Positions 21,840 through 32,869 of a stretch of DNA of 64,000 nt are shown here, piece after piece. The notes beneath the pieces were generated by a model that was not told the DNA's origin, did no database searches, and worked only from the letters and a program-made list of their open reading frames with translations. This DNA is from Sambucus nigra. Its lineage: Eukaryota > Streptophyta > Magnoliopsida > Dipsacales > Adoxaceae. Each line of letters begins with the position of its first letter. The stretch's first letter is position 1. The position numbers and the translations under genes were made by a program. The stretch spans positions 249,120,187 to 249,184,186 of the forward strand of contig OX422214.1 in the NCBI GenBank assembly GCA_949130495.1. Direction: 5' to 3'.

Positions 21840-21998
21840 GCAAACTCTTGTTCCAAGTGAATTCCAACGAATATTACACATGAGAGGTTGATGATAAGAT
21901 GGGCAATCCCAGAGTGCAACCAAGGGATTGTGAAAATATGCCACATTTCATGGTGTTTTGTCAAATATGTTTTCCGAAGAGCCTCCATTCCATCCAGC
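21840..21998 (-). pseudogene. Rhomboid-like gene, exon with the WLH helix
   Basis: After the acceptor TTGTTGCAG, the minus strand reads a segment with MEALRKTYLTKHHEMW, then HIFTIPWLHSGIAHLIINLS, then VGIHLEQEFA. Plant RBL proteins have the same layout: a KMGALE-like lead, W-R-L-F-T-x-x-W-L-H-A-G-x-x-H-L-x-x-N, and an IRLEQEFG end. This places it at the L1 loop and second core helix of a rhomboid. No exon encoding the N-terminal cytosolic part and first helix was found upstream. The frame is open here, unlike in its duplicate at 19260. Confidence 0.8.
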
Positions 21999-22142
21999 CT
22001 GCAACAACAAATAAATGGATTTCGGGGTTACTTTAGTTTTAGAAAAATTCCCTTCAAATAAATTTTGTATACTAATAATATATTTCATCTCTTCAAATGT
22101 GCTAAGTGAGCATATGGACACAGTTCTGAACACTGTAATCAA

Positions 22143-22674
22143 GTTTGTGTTAAAACGCTAGGGGTAACACTAAAGTTGACACAATAGTGAGAATGTAACT
22201 CAAAAGTAACCCTTAAATTGTTAAGGAAAAGTATCTTAATAGCATAACACTAAAAGATAATTGCACACCTAGAAAGAACAGAGAAAAAACAAAATGCCTA
22301 TGATTTTACATACATCAGTTCATCTAAACATAATTGGCTTCATTGAGTTACCAAAATAATGAAGGAAATGAAAGAAAGTAAGAGATTAATTTTGTCTCAC
22401 TAACTACATGAATCCATTTGACCGAGAAGGCCACAAAACATGATTTAGTCTCAATTAGGATTTTAGAAAGGTAAATGAACTTCAGATAATTAAAGTAGAT
22501 TCAACATATATAAATAACATCAAGTAATAACTTTTAGTCGAGTGTCTTGCATGTCTCAAACTATAAATACCACTGTGCAAAAGGTGTTTCTGCAATTTAC
22601 TCTAAGAACAATTATGCAAACATCTAAAACAACAATATAAGATGATATATGTGTACAAAATCAAAGTAGGGAAA
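22143..22674. other. Unassigned AT-rich sequence upstream of the rhomboid exon
   Basis: No gene recognised. A TTGCAGAAACACCTTTTGCA phrase (minus strand near 22600) resembles a MITE end but has no clear partner. Confidence 0.4.
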
Positions 22675-22949
22675 TCAATAGACAAGATGAAAATTTTCAT
22701 AATGAACTACAAATTCAATTACATCACATTGTCCCAACTTTCTCAGCAACCAAACCATGGTAATAGAAGAAACCAAAATGAAACTACGCAAAATTAACTC
22801 AATTATAAAAATATTCACCCAATAAAATTCAGAATAGGAACACGTACACAAAACCCAGGTAAAGAAATCACGATTCAACAAAAAAACGAAGACGGATTCA
22901 TGAATAAACGAATGAACCATAGAAACAATCTGCAAACACCTATATTACA

Positions 22950-22951
22950 AT

Positions 22952-23009
<58 letters not shown>

Positions 23010-23010
23010 G
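22950..23010. repeat. (CA)n(TA)n(GA)n compound microsatellite
   Basis: Three different dinucleotide runs are directly joined inside the tandem array. Confidence 0.9.
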
Positions 23011-23761
23011 GTGAATTGAACATAACAACCAAACAAAGAAATCAAGAGAGAAGTGGAAGACTGTTCACAATGAACTAAAAATTCAACTACATTGCATTGT
23101 CCCAAATTTCTCAGAAGCCAAGCACGAGTAATAGAACAACCCCAGAAAAACTATGTAAAACCCAACTAAAGAAACCACGATTCAAGAGAGATCAAATTTG
23201 AGAAACAAAAGAACCATATAAGATCTTCTGCTAGACCCTAGACAACAATACATATACACATTCAATAAGCCAAACAGAGAGAAATCAAGATAAGAGAATA
23301 AGAAGACTGTTCAAAATGTACTCTAAATGGTCCCAAATACTAACCAAACAAGGGTAATAGAACAAATCCATATTAAACTATGCAAAACCCAACTCAATTA
23401 TGAAAGATTCACCGAATAAAACATAGAACAGGAATAAGTAAACAAAGTACAGCTAAAGAAATCAAGATTCAAGAGTGCCCCTAACTTTCTCACCAACCAA
23501 ACAGATGAATTACAAGAAACCCAGATATAACTGCTCAAAACCCAATTCAATTATAAAAACATTCACCAAATAAAATCTAGATCAAGAACAAGAACAAGTA
23601 CACAAAATAAAACTTAAGAAATCAAAATTCAAGAGTGCCCCCAACATTTTGACTAACTAAACAGATGAATTATAAGAAACCTTCGCAGAATAAATTTTAC
23701 TCAAATGGAAAGAAGATGGAACGGGTCGGTTGCAAATAAATTTATGTTTTTTCTTACTCTA

Positions 23762-23959
23762 TCCCTGAGATAATATCATATTATTGTACTTAGACATAAA
23801 CACCATCTTTCAAATAATTAGACTTACCCCCTATATGCATAAGGTATAATCGGGTTGATGTAAAAGATACAAACGGGATGATTCACATGAGCGGAGGGGA
23901 GTTAAGTCTACTTATTTGAAAAGTTGAGTGTTATGTCTAATTACGACATTATCTCATGG
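23762..23959. mobile_element. Palindromic MITE, copy 1
   Basis: About 80 bp at each end are inverted repeats: GAGATAATATCATA...TAGACATAAACACC on the left and its imperfect complement on the right. The core holds ATGCATAAGGTATAATCGGG. A sister copy lies at 24186-24390. Confidence 0.65.
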
Positions 23960-23983
23960 AGCAAAGTTTAAAAAAATAATAAA

Positions 23984-24152
23984 TAAAGGGCAAACCCAGT
24001 GCACAAGGCTCCCGCCACTGCGGGGTACTGGGGGGGTTGGATGTACGCAGCCTTACCCCTACATACGCAGAGAGGCTGTTTCCGTGACTCGAACCCGTGA
24101 CCTCCAGGTCACAGCGGGGGCAACCTTACCGTTGCGCCCGAGTTCACCCCTT
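23984..24152 (-). mobile_element. Au-like tRNA-derived SINE
   Basis: On the minus strand there is an A-box-like GGCGCAACGGTAAGG (24124-24138) and a B box GGTTCGAGTC (24086-24095), then the body with CCCGCAGTGGCGGGAGCC and GTGCACTGGGTTTGCCC, ending in a T-rich tail. This order and wording fit the plant Au SINE family as I know it. A/T-rich flanks (AATAAATAAA on both sides) may be target duplications. SINEs are transcribed by RNA polymerase III and mobilised by LINEs. Confidence 0.85.
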
Positions 24153-24185
24153 AAAAAAAAATAAATAAATAAACATTAATTTATG

Positions 24186-24390
24186 GGAAATTTTTTGCAC
24201 CCCCCGGGGACGATAATGTTGTATTTAGAGATACCCCTTAGACGTTCAACAAATTTACCTCGTATGCACAAGGTACAAGTGAGTCCATGCATAAGGTACA
24301 AGTGAGCCAATGGACATGCGAGGTTTACGTCTAATTTTTTGAAAAGTAGAGGTTTATGTCTAATTACAGAATCATCTCGGGGTAAGTTAA
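24186..24390. mobile_element. Palindromic MITE, copy 2
   Basis: Same family as 23762-23959, with ends carrying GTAATTAGACATAAACC-like inverted repeats and a core with two GCATAAGGTACAAGTGAG-type strings. The SINE lies exactly between the two copies. Confidence 0.6.
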
Positions 24391-24860
24391 AAAAAAAACT
24401 TAAATTATAATACAATGCAACTTTATTAAAAGATGTTATTTATACAACTTTATTAACTAAGCAGATGATATTCAAGATAATGCACCAACTTTCTCAACAA
24501 CCGAACACAAGAAATACAAGAAAGCCAGATAAAACATTCGTAGAATAAACCCCAGAACAAGAACAAACCCAACTCAATTATGAAAACTTTCACCCAATAA
24601 AACCTAGAACAAAACCTAAACAAACCGAGATTCAATAGAGTTCCCCCAACTTTCACAGCAACCAAACATAGAAAATACAACAAACCCAGATAAAACTACT
24701 CAAAATCTAACTCAATTATGAAAACATTCACTCAATAAAACCCAGCTAAAGAAATCAAGATTTAAAAATATACCCAACTTTCTCAGCAACCAAACAGAGG
24801 ATATACAAACCCACAATTTTAAAACCCACCTGAACTATGAAATCATTCACCCAGTAAAAC

Positions 24861-24986
24861 CCTCGCTAAAGAAATCAAGATTTAAGAATTTTAGGGGTTT
24901 CAATTGGTGTTTTGGCTCGGGAACCCTCGCTAAAGAAATCAAGATTTAAGAATTTTAGGGGTTTCAATTGGTGTTTTGGCTCGGGT
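24861..24986. repeat. Perfect 63-bp tandem duplication
   Basis: The unit starting CCCTCGCTAAAGAAATC is present at 24861 and again at 24924 with no visible change. It contains the end of an array unit and the first about 30 bp of the MITE at 24956, so it spans a repeat/MITE junction. Confidence 0.9.
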
Positions 24987-25218
24987 TTCCAGGTAACATG
25001 ACACGACACGAGAAGTGTTTTTTTGGACACGACCACCACATTGTCTTAAATTGTATGCTTAATTTAGTAAAAATATGCATGACAACCTGCATAAAAGCAA
25101 GATAACAAGATTAACACGACTTATGATTTTGACACGGACACAAATTCATATCAATTTTGGCTCAATTTCCAATCATTCGTGTTGTGTTTTCATGTCGTTT
25201 CTAAAATTGACACCCCTA
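24956..25218. mobile_element. hAT-type MITE
   Basis: Terminal inverted repeats TAGGGGTTTCAATT and, at the right end, AATTGACACCCCTA. The flanking 8 bp are AAGAATTT and AAGAATAA (6 of 8 match). 263 bp, no coding capacity. Confidence 0.7.
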
Positions 25219-25514
25219 AAGAATAAACCCAACTTTCCCGGCGACCAGGAGAAACCCAGTTAAAACCCAACTCAATTATGAAAACACACCCAATAAAATC
25301 TAGAAAAAGAACAAAACGCAACTAAAGAAACCAATATTCAAGAGATAACCCAAACTTTCTCAGCAACCAAAAAGAGGCAATGCAAAAAAACCCAGAAAAA
25401 ACCTCCCAAAACTCAACTCAATGATGAAATCATTCACCAAATAAAACCTAGCTAAATAAATAAATCAATAATTAAGTTTATAACCCGATGCAATACAAGA
25501 AACCCAGATGAAAT

Positions 25515-26676
25515 TGTTGTTTAAGGCGCAAGGCGCACACAGGCGCAAAGGTGTCTCTGGAGCCTAGGCGCTGGGCGCAAGGCGAGGCGCGCGCCTGATT
25601 GAAGCTAGGCGCACTTTTTTTTTTTAAATCAAAAAAAAAATTAAAGCAATATATTGATGTTATAATAATATCATGACATCAATGATAAACTTAATGGCAT
25701 AATTAAGATTCCAAATATATAACATATTATCATGTAAAGCTAAACTTTAACCAATAAACGTAAAAGGGAACAATACAAAAAGTAGTTTAAATACAGCAAA
25801 CAATATGAAATGTACTATAAAAATAGTAATTAAATTGCAAAACAAATAGTTAAATGGTTAAATTGCAAAACAGTAATTAATTAAATTGCAAAACAAAGAA
25901 AAATCAGTCTTTTTTTTCAACTGATATTTTTTCTTTCTTTTTACAAAAAACAGTAGTTAATTAAATTGCAAAACAGTTTCAAAATAAAATAAAGTCAGTC
26001 TTTGTTCTTTCTTTTTATTTCAACTGATATTTTTTGAACTGATATTTTTTTTTTAACAGAAAACAATAAAACAAGTCAGAAAATGGAAGAAAAAACAGGG
26101 AGGAAAGGGAAAAAAGTTGCCGAAAACAGGATAAAATGAAGGAAAAAAAGAAAAGAAAGAAAAAAGACTGACAGAAAAAAGAAATGGGCCGGAAAAAGGA
26201 AAGAAAAAAGAAAGAAAAGGAAAGAAAGCAGGAAAAAAGAAAAGAAGACAGAAAAAAAAAATAGATACCTGTTAAGAGCTGCCGGAGAAGAAATAAGAGC
26301 CGCCCGGTGAAGGAGAGAAGAGACTAGCAGCCGGGGGAATACAGAGACAAGAATTTGGAGGGTTTTCTCAGACTAGGGTTCTTTTTTTTTTTATTTGTTT
26401 TGTTACGAAATAAGAGTTTGGTTTGTTTTGTTAAAAAAAAAGTGCGGTTATGTTTTACAAATAAAAGAACCGGGCTTTTACCAAAACAAATATACCAAGA
26501 TACCTGTAAAAAAAAAAAAAATGGAAAAGCGCGCCTAGGCGAGCGCCTGGAGCTTAATTGCGCCTAGCGCCTTCGTCCAATAGGCGTGCGCCTCTCTCAA
26601 CTCGCCTCGCCTGACCCCTCTTGAGGCGCCTGCCATGCGCCTGTGTGCGCCTAGCGCCTAGGCGCGCTTTTGACAA
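25515..26676. mobile_element. GC-rich-ended hAT-type element in the tandem array
   Basis: About 1.16 kb with ends made of AGGCGC/GCGCCT repeats (25521-25615 and 26555-26670) and an AT-rich middle. Terminal repeats are TTGTTTAAGGCGC and, inverted, TTGTCAAAAGCGC. It interrupts an array unit: CCAGATGAAA at the left and CTATGCAAAACCC at the right are joined in other units, for instance at 27236-27262. The target duplication is not clear. Confidence 0.75.
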
Positions 26677-27606
26677 CTATGCAAAACCCAACTTTTATTT
26701 TATGAAAACATTCACCCAATAAAACCCATAACAAAGAACAAAACCCAGCTACAGAAATCAAGAATAAAGAATCTACCCAACTTTCTCAGCAACCAAATAG
26801 GGTTAATAGAAGAAACCCAACTCAATAATGAAATCATTCACCTAATAAATCCCAGCTAAAGAAATCAAGATTTAAGAGCATACCCAACTTTCTCAGCAAC
26901 CAAACAGATGAAACTAGACAAAACCCAACTTAATTATGAAAACATTCACCCAACAAAACCCATAACTAGAACAAAACCCCTACCAAACAGATGAAACTAG
27001 TCAAAACCCAACTCAGTTATGAAAACACCCAATAAAATCCAGAAAAATAACCAAACCCAGGTAAAGAAACCAAGATTCGAGAGAGTACGCAAACTTGCTC
27101 AGCAACCAAAAAGAGGAAATGCAAAAAACCAAAATAAAACTTCCCAAAACTCAACTCAATTATGAAATTATTCACCAACTAAAACCTAGCTAAATAAATA
27201 AATCAGTAATTAAGAATATAACCAGATGAAATACAAGAAACCCAGATGAAATAATGCAAAACCTAACTTTAATTTTACGAAAACATTCACCCAATAAAAC
27301 CCTGAACAAGAACAATAACAAAACCCAGCTACAGAAATCATGAATAAAGAATCTACCCAACTTTCTCAGCAACCAAACAGGGTTAATAGAAGAAACCCAA
27401 CTCAATAATGAAATGATTCACCCAAGAAATCCCAGCTAAATAAATCACGATTAAAGAACATACCCAACTTTCTCAGTATCCAAACAGATGAAAGTAGTCA
27501 AAACCCAACTTAATTATGAAAACATTTGCGCAACAAAACCCATAACAGGAACAAAACCCCAAACCAAACACCAACCAAAAACAAGCAAAAACAAACAAAT
27601 TTATAC

Positions 27607-28153
27607 CTGTTTTGGTAGTAGCTTTGAGTACCCACGACCATTTTATCAAACCAGAAGGCAGAATTTGAGAAAACCCCACTAATAATCTCTGCAGAACAAC
27701 AAGTGCATTAATGTAAAAAAGTAGAAACAAATCAAGAAAAAGAACTTCCTAAAATAACACATACTAATGCACATTATGTGTGTGTGTGAATATACTCACT
27801 TGTAATAAGAGAAGTAGCTGGAGCTGAGGAAACAACACCAACCGAAAACAAGCAAATCTATCCCCGTTTTGGTAGTAGCTTTGAGTGACCAGATCCAGAA
27901 CCATTTTATCAAACCAGGAACAGAATTTGAGAAAACCCCACTAGCAATCTCTACAAAACAACAAGGGCATTAATGTATACAAGTAGAAACAGATCAAGAA
28001 AAAGAACTTCCAAAAATAAACAAAACCCATATTCATTATGTGTGTGTGTGTGTGAATATACTCACTTGCAGGAGAAGTAGCTGGAGCTGATGAAACAACA
28101 CCAAATAAAACCAGGAGAGTGAAAGCCAACACACCCATTACTGGAAATTTCAT
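27607..28153 (-). pseudogene. Small signal-peptide gene with duplicated exon pair, not recognised
   Basis: The ATG at 28153 opens a hydrophobic signal peptide (MKFPVMGVLAFTLLVLFGVV, then SSAPATSP), ending at a donor AA/GTGAGT after 28066. The next exon starts after TTTTGTAG at 27950 and begins with IASGVFSNS. A second exon pair follows: 27800 ends with the same donor context, AA/GTGAGTATATTCACAC, and 27607-27688 begins IISGVFSNS. So exon 1's tail, its intron and exon 2 are duplicated in tandem. In the first copy the exon 2 donor CAG/GTATAAA has become CGGGGATAGA, fusing exon 2 to the second exon 1 tail, and one base is missing relative to the second copy. The last exon's donor (27605-27606) leads into the tandem array. 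I do not know the family; a secreted peptide is plausible from the signal sequence only. Confidence 0.55.
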
Positions 28154-28373
28154 AAGGAAAGTCAAGAAGATGAAATTAAATTTTAAGCACTACATTCTTT
28201 GAAACCCTACCTCAAATGGGTATCAAATATAAATCGGTTTTTGATTTTGAGAAGTGGGTTTTTGAGAGGGAAGACAAAAGGGAGACTAGGGACGGATGAA
28301 ACACGGTCTCTTTTTTAAACTGCACTCAAAATTAAATTTTTTTTATTTTAGTATACTTAGTATGTTTCATACA

Positions 28374-30399
28374 TCTGCTCTATATTTATATAACTATATA
28401 AAAACTATAAATCAAAATTATGTGAAGTTAACACGTGACAAAAGTATTAAATATCATTAAGTCTTCTCCCTTTAATATGACACGCTCAAAACTGAATTCT
28501 CCTATTCCTGCGTTTTATCCCTTTCAGTTCATTGAATCCCTCTAATCAAATTTCAATCAAAAGGCAATCTTTGAATAGTTCAAAGGCAACCTTTGAAGAG
28601 TTCAAAAAATGATAATTCCGAGGGCTTCACATTTTTATAAGACCAATTATTCCCTCTCTCCTCTTCTTACCCTAAGAAGACGTCAATGTGGTTTTGAGAA
28701 GTACCAGCACATCTATACGAAGAGTTCAAAATGGGAACTGAAGATATCGAAATGGGAAGATCGTCTTCCTCGGGGGTTGTCGAATGCAGCTCCTTTAAGA
28801 GCTTTAAGCTCTCTCTCTCTTATCATTATTGTTCTGTCTCTTTGGGATAATTATAGTACTTTCGTTCGTCTCTCTCTCCGTATCTTCATATGTTCTGTGT
28901 ACTATGCCAACATTTGTATGTGTTCAAGGTAAAGTTTGATTGAGAGTTGTTTTATAATTTTTATAGTTTATTTTTCACTTCCATTGGTTTACCTATCTTT
29001 AAGAAAACTGACATGATTTACTTTTTAGAAAAAAAATAGATCTTTATCCAATGTTAATCATTGCATTTCACCCATCTATACCAAAACAAAAATATGTCCC
29101 ATTACAGTGACCACAATTGGACGTTTGAATGTCAAGGATGCATTTCACTCAAGAGACTTATTGCTACAAACTTCATAGTTCTTATGGGAATAATTATATA
29201 CTATATCATATTATTTGAAAGTTTTTATTTGTTTAGACAATTGGTTTTATTATAATATTCTCAAATGTTGATGTGGTTTATGCTCTGCTCCCATCAGAAT
29301 TCAAATTGTTTTACTATATAGAAAGTTGATCGTATTTCAATTTGTTATGACTAAATTATTTTTTACTTACTGAAATGGTCAATAAAGAAAATTAATTAAT
29401 AAAATTAAAAGAAATTTTTATTGTGAATAGTTAGAGCATTCTTTCTTTCTATATTTAAAACAACTGTGCTAAGTGATAAGGATGACCTGTGACAATATAA
29501 ATTAATCAAGCCTATTTTTTTCCTATAAAAAAAATAGATATTCAAATAGGAGTTGTCTAGCCATACCAATACGTTTTATGTAAAGACTAAAAGTTTGTAC
29601 TCATGGATGTTATTGCACTATAAGAAAAATATCTTTTTATGATAACTTTAAAAATAATTTTAAGATATTTTAAACTAAAGTGTCATTAAAAATATAATAT
29701 TGATTTACTTCCTCAATTTGAGGATGTATTTGCAGCACCTAAGGATTACCACCCCCAAAGAAGTTGTGATCACCAAATCTCTCTCTGCCAATAAAGGAAC
29801 ACTCTTAAAATTTGTGGTTAATTTGTTCGTTTTATTTTGTTACTTACAATGCTTTTTTTGCTAAGACTTTAAGTAGTTGTAGTTTTCCAGAATGTTTAAG
29901 TGCGATAGTTGAGAAAACCCATATCCTTCTCTTTCTATTTCATCCGGTGAGTATTTTATTCCCAATATCATACATTTATTTTCTTTTCGTTCATATCAGT
30001 TGCTAGACAAAAAAAATGTATTTGCAAGCTGAAATATAAAATGGAGGCAAATGGTGGTGAAAGTAACTTTTTACCTGTGAACGCAAAACATTCATGGCCG
30101 CAATACTATAGGTACCTATGATTTTTTTTTTTTTTTTGTCATTTTTATTATTTTAGTCATTTTTACAATTAAATTTATAATTTTAGTAGCAATAAATAAT
30201 TTGTAAAGGAGTTTTTTTTTTCAAATCATCTCTTATGACATAGACTTTTTTTTTCTGAGTTTTTTTTTTAAGTTGGGACAGCCATAGATGAAGCTCCCAA
30301 AACCGAGTATGATGTTTTTTCTATTTTTTCATATATACAAATCCACATATATAATAGTATACCTATATTCGGCCACGCATCGCGTGGCTTTCATGCTAG
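28374..30399 (+). mobile_element. Helitron, non-autonomous, 2.0 kb
   Basis: The 3' end is clear: a 7 bp stem hairpin GCCACGC-ATC-GCGTGGC (30372-30388), 7 bp, then CTAG (30396-30399) followed by host T. The 5' end is proposed at A/TC at 28373-28374, followed by an AT-rich TATATTTATATAACTATAT typical of Helitron starts. There is no Rep/helicase gene. The reading at 28609-28932 (107 codons) is not recognised. 29000-30300 is AT-rich with no gene. Confidence 0.65.
30372..30399 (+). other. Helitron 3' hairpin and CTAG terminus
   Basis: Stem GCCACGC/GCGTGGC with a 3-base loop, then TTTCATGCTAG. The hairpin serves as the rolling-circle termination signal in Helitrons. Confidence 0.85.
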
Positions 30400-30418
30400 T
30401 ATATTCCATATATTTATT

Positions 30419-31597
30419 GGGAGGAGCTATTCCACACCTCTCACATTTTTCTCCATAATCTTTGAGTGATAAATGATTTTTGTATCCTTATTTTTACGGT
30501 TTAAATTATCCCCCATATTTTTTGGGTGTCAAATGACATTTGTGCTTTTACGTTTATATAATTTAAATATTATATTTTTTCACCTCCAATTAAAACAAAT
30601 ATATTTAATAAAAAATAAATAATTATATTTTAAATTAAAAAATATATTTTTTTTATTAAAAAAAACTGCTGATAAAACGCAAAATCTTACTTATCTTTTT
30701 ATTATTAAAAAATTGTTTATAAAACATAAAATTTGTTTTTTTTAAAAACTGTTTTCTTATCACAGTGTTTTCTTTTACAAATTTTATTTTTTGTTAAAAA
30801 CTCTTTTTTTTGTACAATTTTAAAAATAATCTTTTGACTATTTAAAAAAATATGGCCCGCGACAGCGTTATGCATAAGCTGTCAGACCACCTATACATAC
30901 CGCTGGCGCAAACCATTTTTTTCAATATGTAATAAAATTGTCTTTTATATTATATAAACATTGTTTTAGTATTTATAAACAATTTTTAAAAACATTTAAT
31001 TTTTTAAGACAACGGAATTTTTTTTTGATTTTTTAAAATAGTTATAAAAAAAGTTTTTTTTAATAAAAAATTAATTTATACAATTAAAAAAACAGTTTTC
31101 TTTGGTAAACATTTTTAAAAAACTTTTTTTAATTATATAAATTACCTGTTTATTAAAATATATTTTTTATAATCAAAACAGTTTTTAAAATGTCTATTTT
31201 AAAGATCATTTTTAAAAAATTAGGGAAAAAATAGTGTTAATAAAAAAAAATTGTAAAAAACACACACTTTTTTAAGAAAACAAATTTTACATTTTATAAA
31301 CAGTTTTTAATTAAAAAAAAATAGATAAGATTTTACGTTTTATAAATAATTTTTTTTTTATAAAAAACAGTTTTTTTATTGAAAATATAATTATTTGTTT
31401 TTATTAAATGTATTTGTTTTAATTGGAGGTGAAAAAATATGACATTTAAATTATATAAACATAAGGGCAAAAATGTCATTTGTCACCCAAAAAATGTGGA
31501 GGAAGATGGGAGGAGTGAATATAAGCGCATAAATGTCATTTGTCACCTAAACGGTGTAGGGAAAGATGGAAGGGGTGTAGGGATGGCCCTTCCCTAT
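30419..31597. mobile_element. Foldback element with long inverted repeats
   Basis: The left 230 bp (GGGAGGAGCTATTCCACACC onward) are inverted at the right end, which reads GGGAAGGGCCATCCCTACACC on the minus strand. Pairing continues inward through an AT-rich zone, for example TAAAACGCAAAATCTTACTTATC against its complement near 31330. The centre near 30850-30905 is GC-richer. TATTTAT flanks both ends. A Mutator-type or foldback MITE is likely. No transposase. Confidence 0.75.
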
Positions 31598-31769
31598 TTA
31601 TATATGAGTGGTGTTATGAGTATAAATCAAGTCCCCCAAATCTTTTCCAAAAGTAATAAATTTGTGTGCCTTGGCGGGACCCATTCCACATGACAGTACT
31701 TAATAGGTAGGTGAGTATATGACGTGGAATTCACGTTAGATTTGAGAAAGGTTTTGGGTACGTTTTTGT

Positions 31770-32250
31770 ACTCATATCATTATTATTTATATATTTCGAA
31801 TATGTGTATAGTGCATATATTTCATATCTGTATATATATTTCGTATATTTATATATTTTAGTATATATGTATATTTTATATATTGTGTATATTTCATATA
31901 TTTCGCACATTTAATTTATTTATATTTAATATATACCATATACGTATATATTTCATATATTTTAAATATTTATATATTTTGTATATTTTTTAAATATTTC
32001 ATATATTTCGTATATTATGCATATTTTTTGTATATTTCATAACTTTCATGTATTTTTTAAAAATATTTCGTATATTTTGTATATTTCGTATTAAATATTT
32101 CATTTATTTATTAAATATTTTGTATATTTTGTATATTTTTTATATATTTCATATATTTCGTATATTTTTTAAATATTTCGTATATTTTTTTTGTTTATTT
32201 CATATATGTATATATTTTGTATATATGTGTGTATATATATTCCAGAAATA
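31770..32250. repeat. TATATTTCGTATATTT minisatellite
   Basis: About 480 bp of irregular short units (10-16 bp) built from TATTTCRTATATT. It ends where the larger Helitron begins. Confidence 0.75.
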
Positions 32251-32258
32251 ATATTATC

Positions 32259-32302
<44 letters not shown>

Positions 32303-32654
32303 GGGAGCTTGGTTTTTGAAAATATACACATTTTTAACGGTCTAGATCGATGCCACCTCCTTACATATTTTAATGGTTGAGATCACATTCCTTTATTTTT
32401 TACAAACCTACCCCTTAATTTTTTGATTTCCCCCTCTTTTTTACTCATCAAACTTACACTTTAATTCAAAACTTGGGTATTTTGGTAATACACTCTCTCA
32501 CGTACACTCACAGAACCCTATCTCTCTTTGTAGATATCCCTCAAGCACAAATCCTCATTCTCTCTCTTACCCGCCCGTCGTCCACAAGCTCTCCATCTCA
32601 AACACAAAAAGCCTCGCTCATTTTCTCCCCATCAATCACCTTCCGCCATCGTCG

Positions 32655-32850
32655 CTGTTGCCGCCAATCATCGCTGCTGCCGCCATCACCACTGTTACCC
32701 CCGCTGCCGCCATCACCGCTGTTACCACCGGTGTCGCCATCACCGCTTTTACCACCGGTAGCGCCATCATCGTTGCTGCCGCCATCACCACTGTTACCAC
32801 CGCTGCCGCCATCACCGCTGTTACCACCGGTAGCGCCATCATCGCACCTC
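32655..32850. repeat. GC-rich trinucleotide-based minisatellite
   Basis: About seven units of 24-30 bp of the form GCTGCCGCCATCACCGCTGTTACCACCG. On the minus strand they read as a Gly/Ser/Asp-rich repeat (SGGNSGDGG) within a 99-codon frame at 32598-32897. All frames are open because of the composition, so coding is uncertain. It could be a captured exon of a glycine-rich protein. Confidence 0.7.
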
Positions 32851-32869
32851 ATTTGCTTTGATTTGTAAC

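Larger units (their letters stand above)
22675..27600. repeat. Degenerate tandem array, unit about 105-165 bp
   Basis: The phrase CCCAACTTTCTCAGCAACCAAACAGA recurs about 15 times: near 22733, 23099, 23330, 23477, 23636, 24480, 24643, 24771, 25228, 25349, 26776, 26880, 27090, 27355 and 27463. Two companion phrases recur in the same order between those sites, ACTCAATTATGAAAACATTCACCCAATAAAAC and CCAGCTAAAGAAATCAAGAT. Units are diverged and of unequal length. The array is broken by a GC-rich hAT element (25515), a small MITE (24956), an Au-like SINE and two palindromic MITEs. On the minus strand it directly follows the last exon of the signal-peptide gene, whose donor GTATAAATTTG opens into it, so it behaves as intronic sequence there. 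No protein is encoded. Confidence 0.8.

Noticed and set aside
24086..24138. A true tRNA gene
   Set aside because: A and B boxes are present but there is no cloverleaf. The body after the B box matches an Au-like SINE.
22675..27600. CRISPR array
   Set aside because: Units are 105-165 bp, diverged and without unique equal-length spacers, and the DNA is from a plant nucleus.
28609..28932. 107-codon frame in the small Helitron
   Set aside because: No recognisable family and no splice or codon support; kept only as a note in the Helitron entry.
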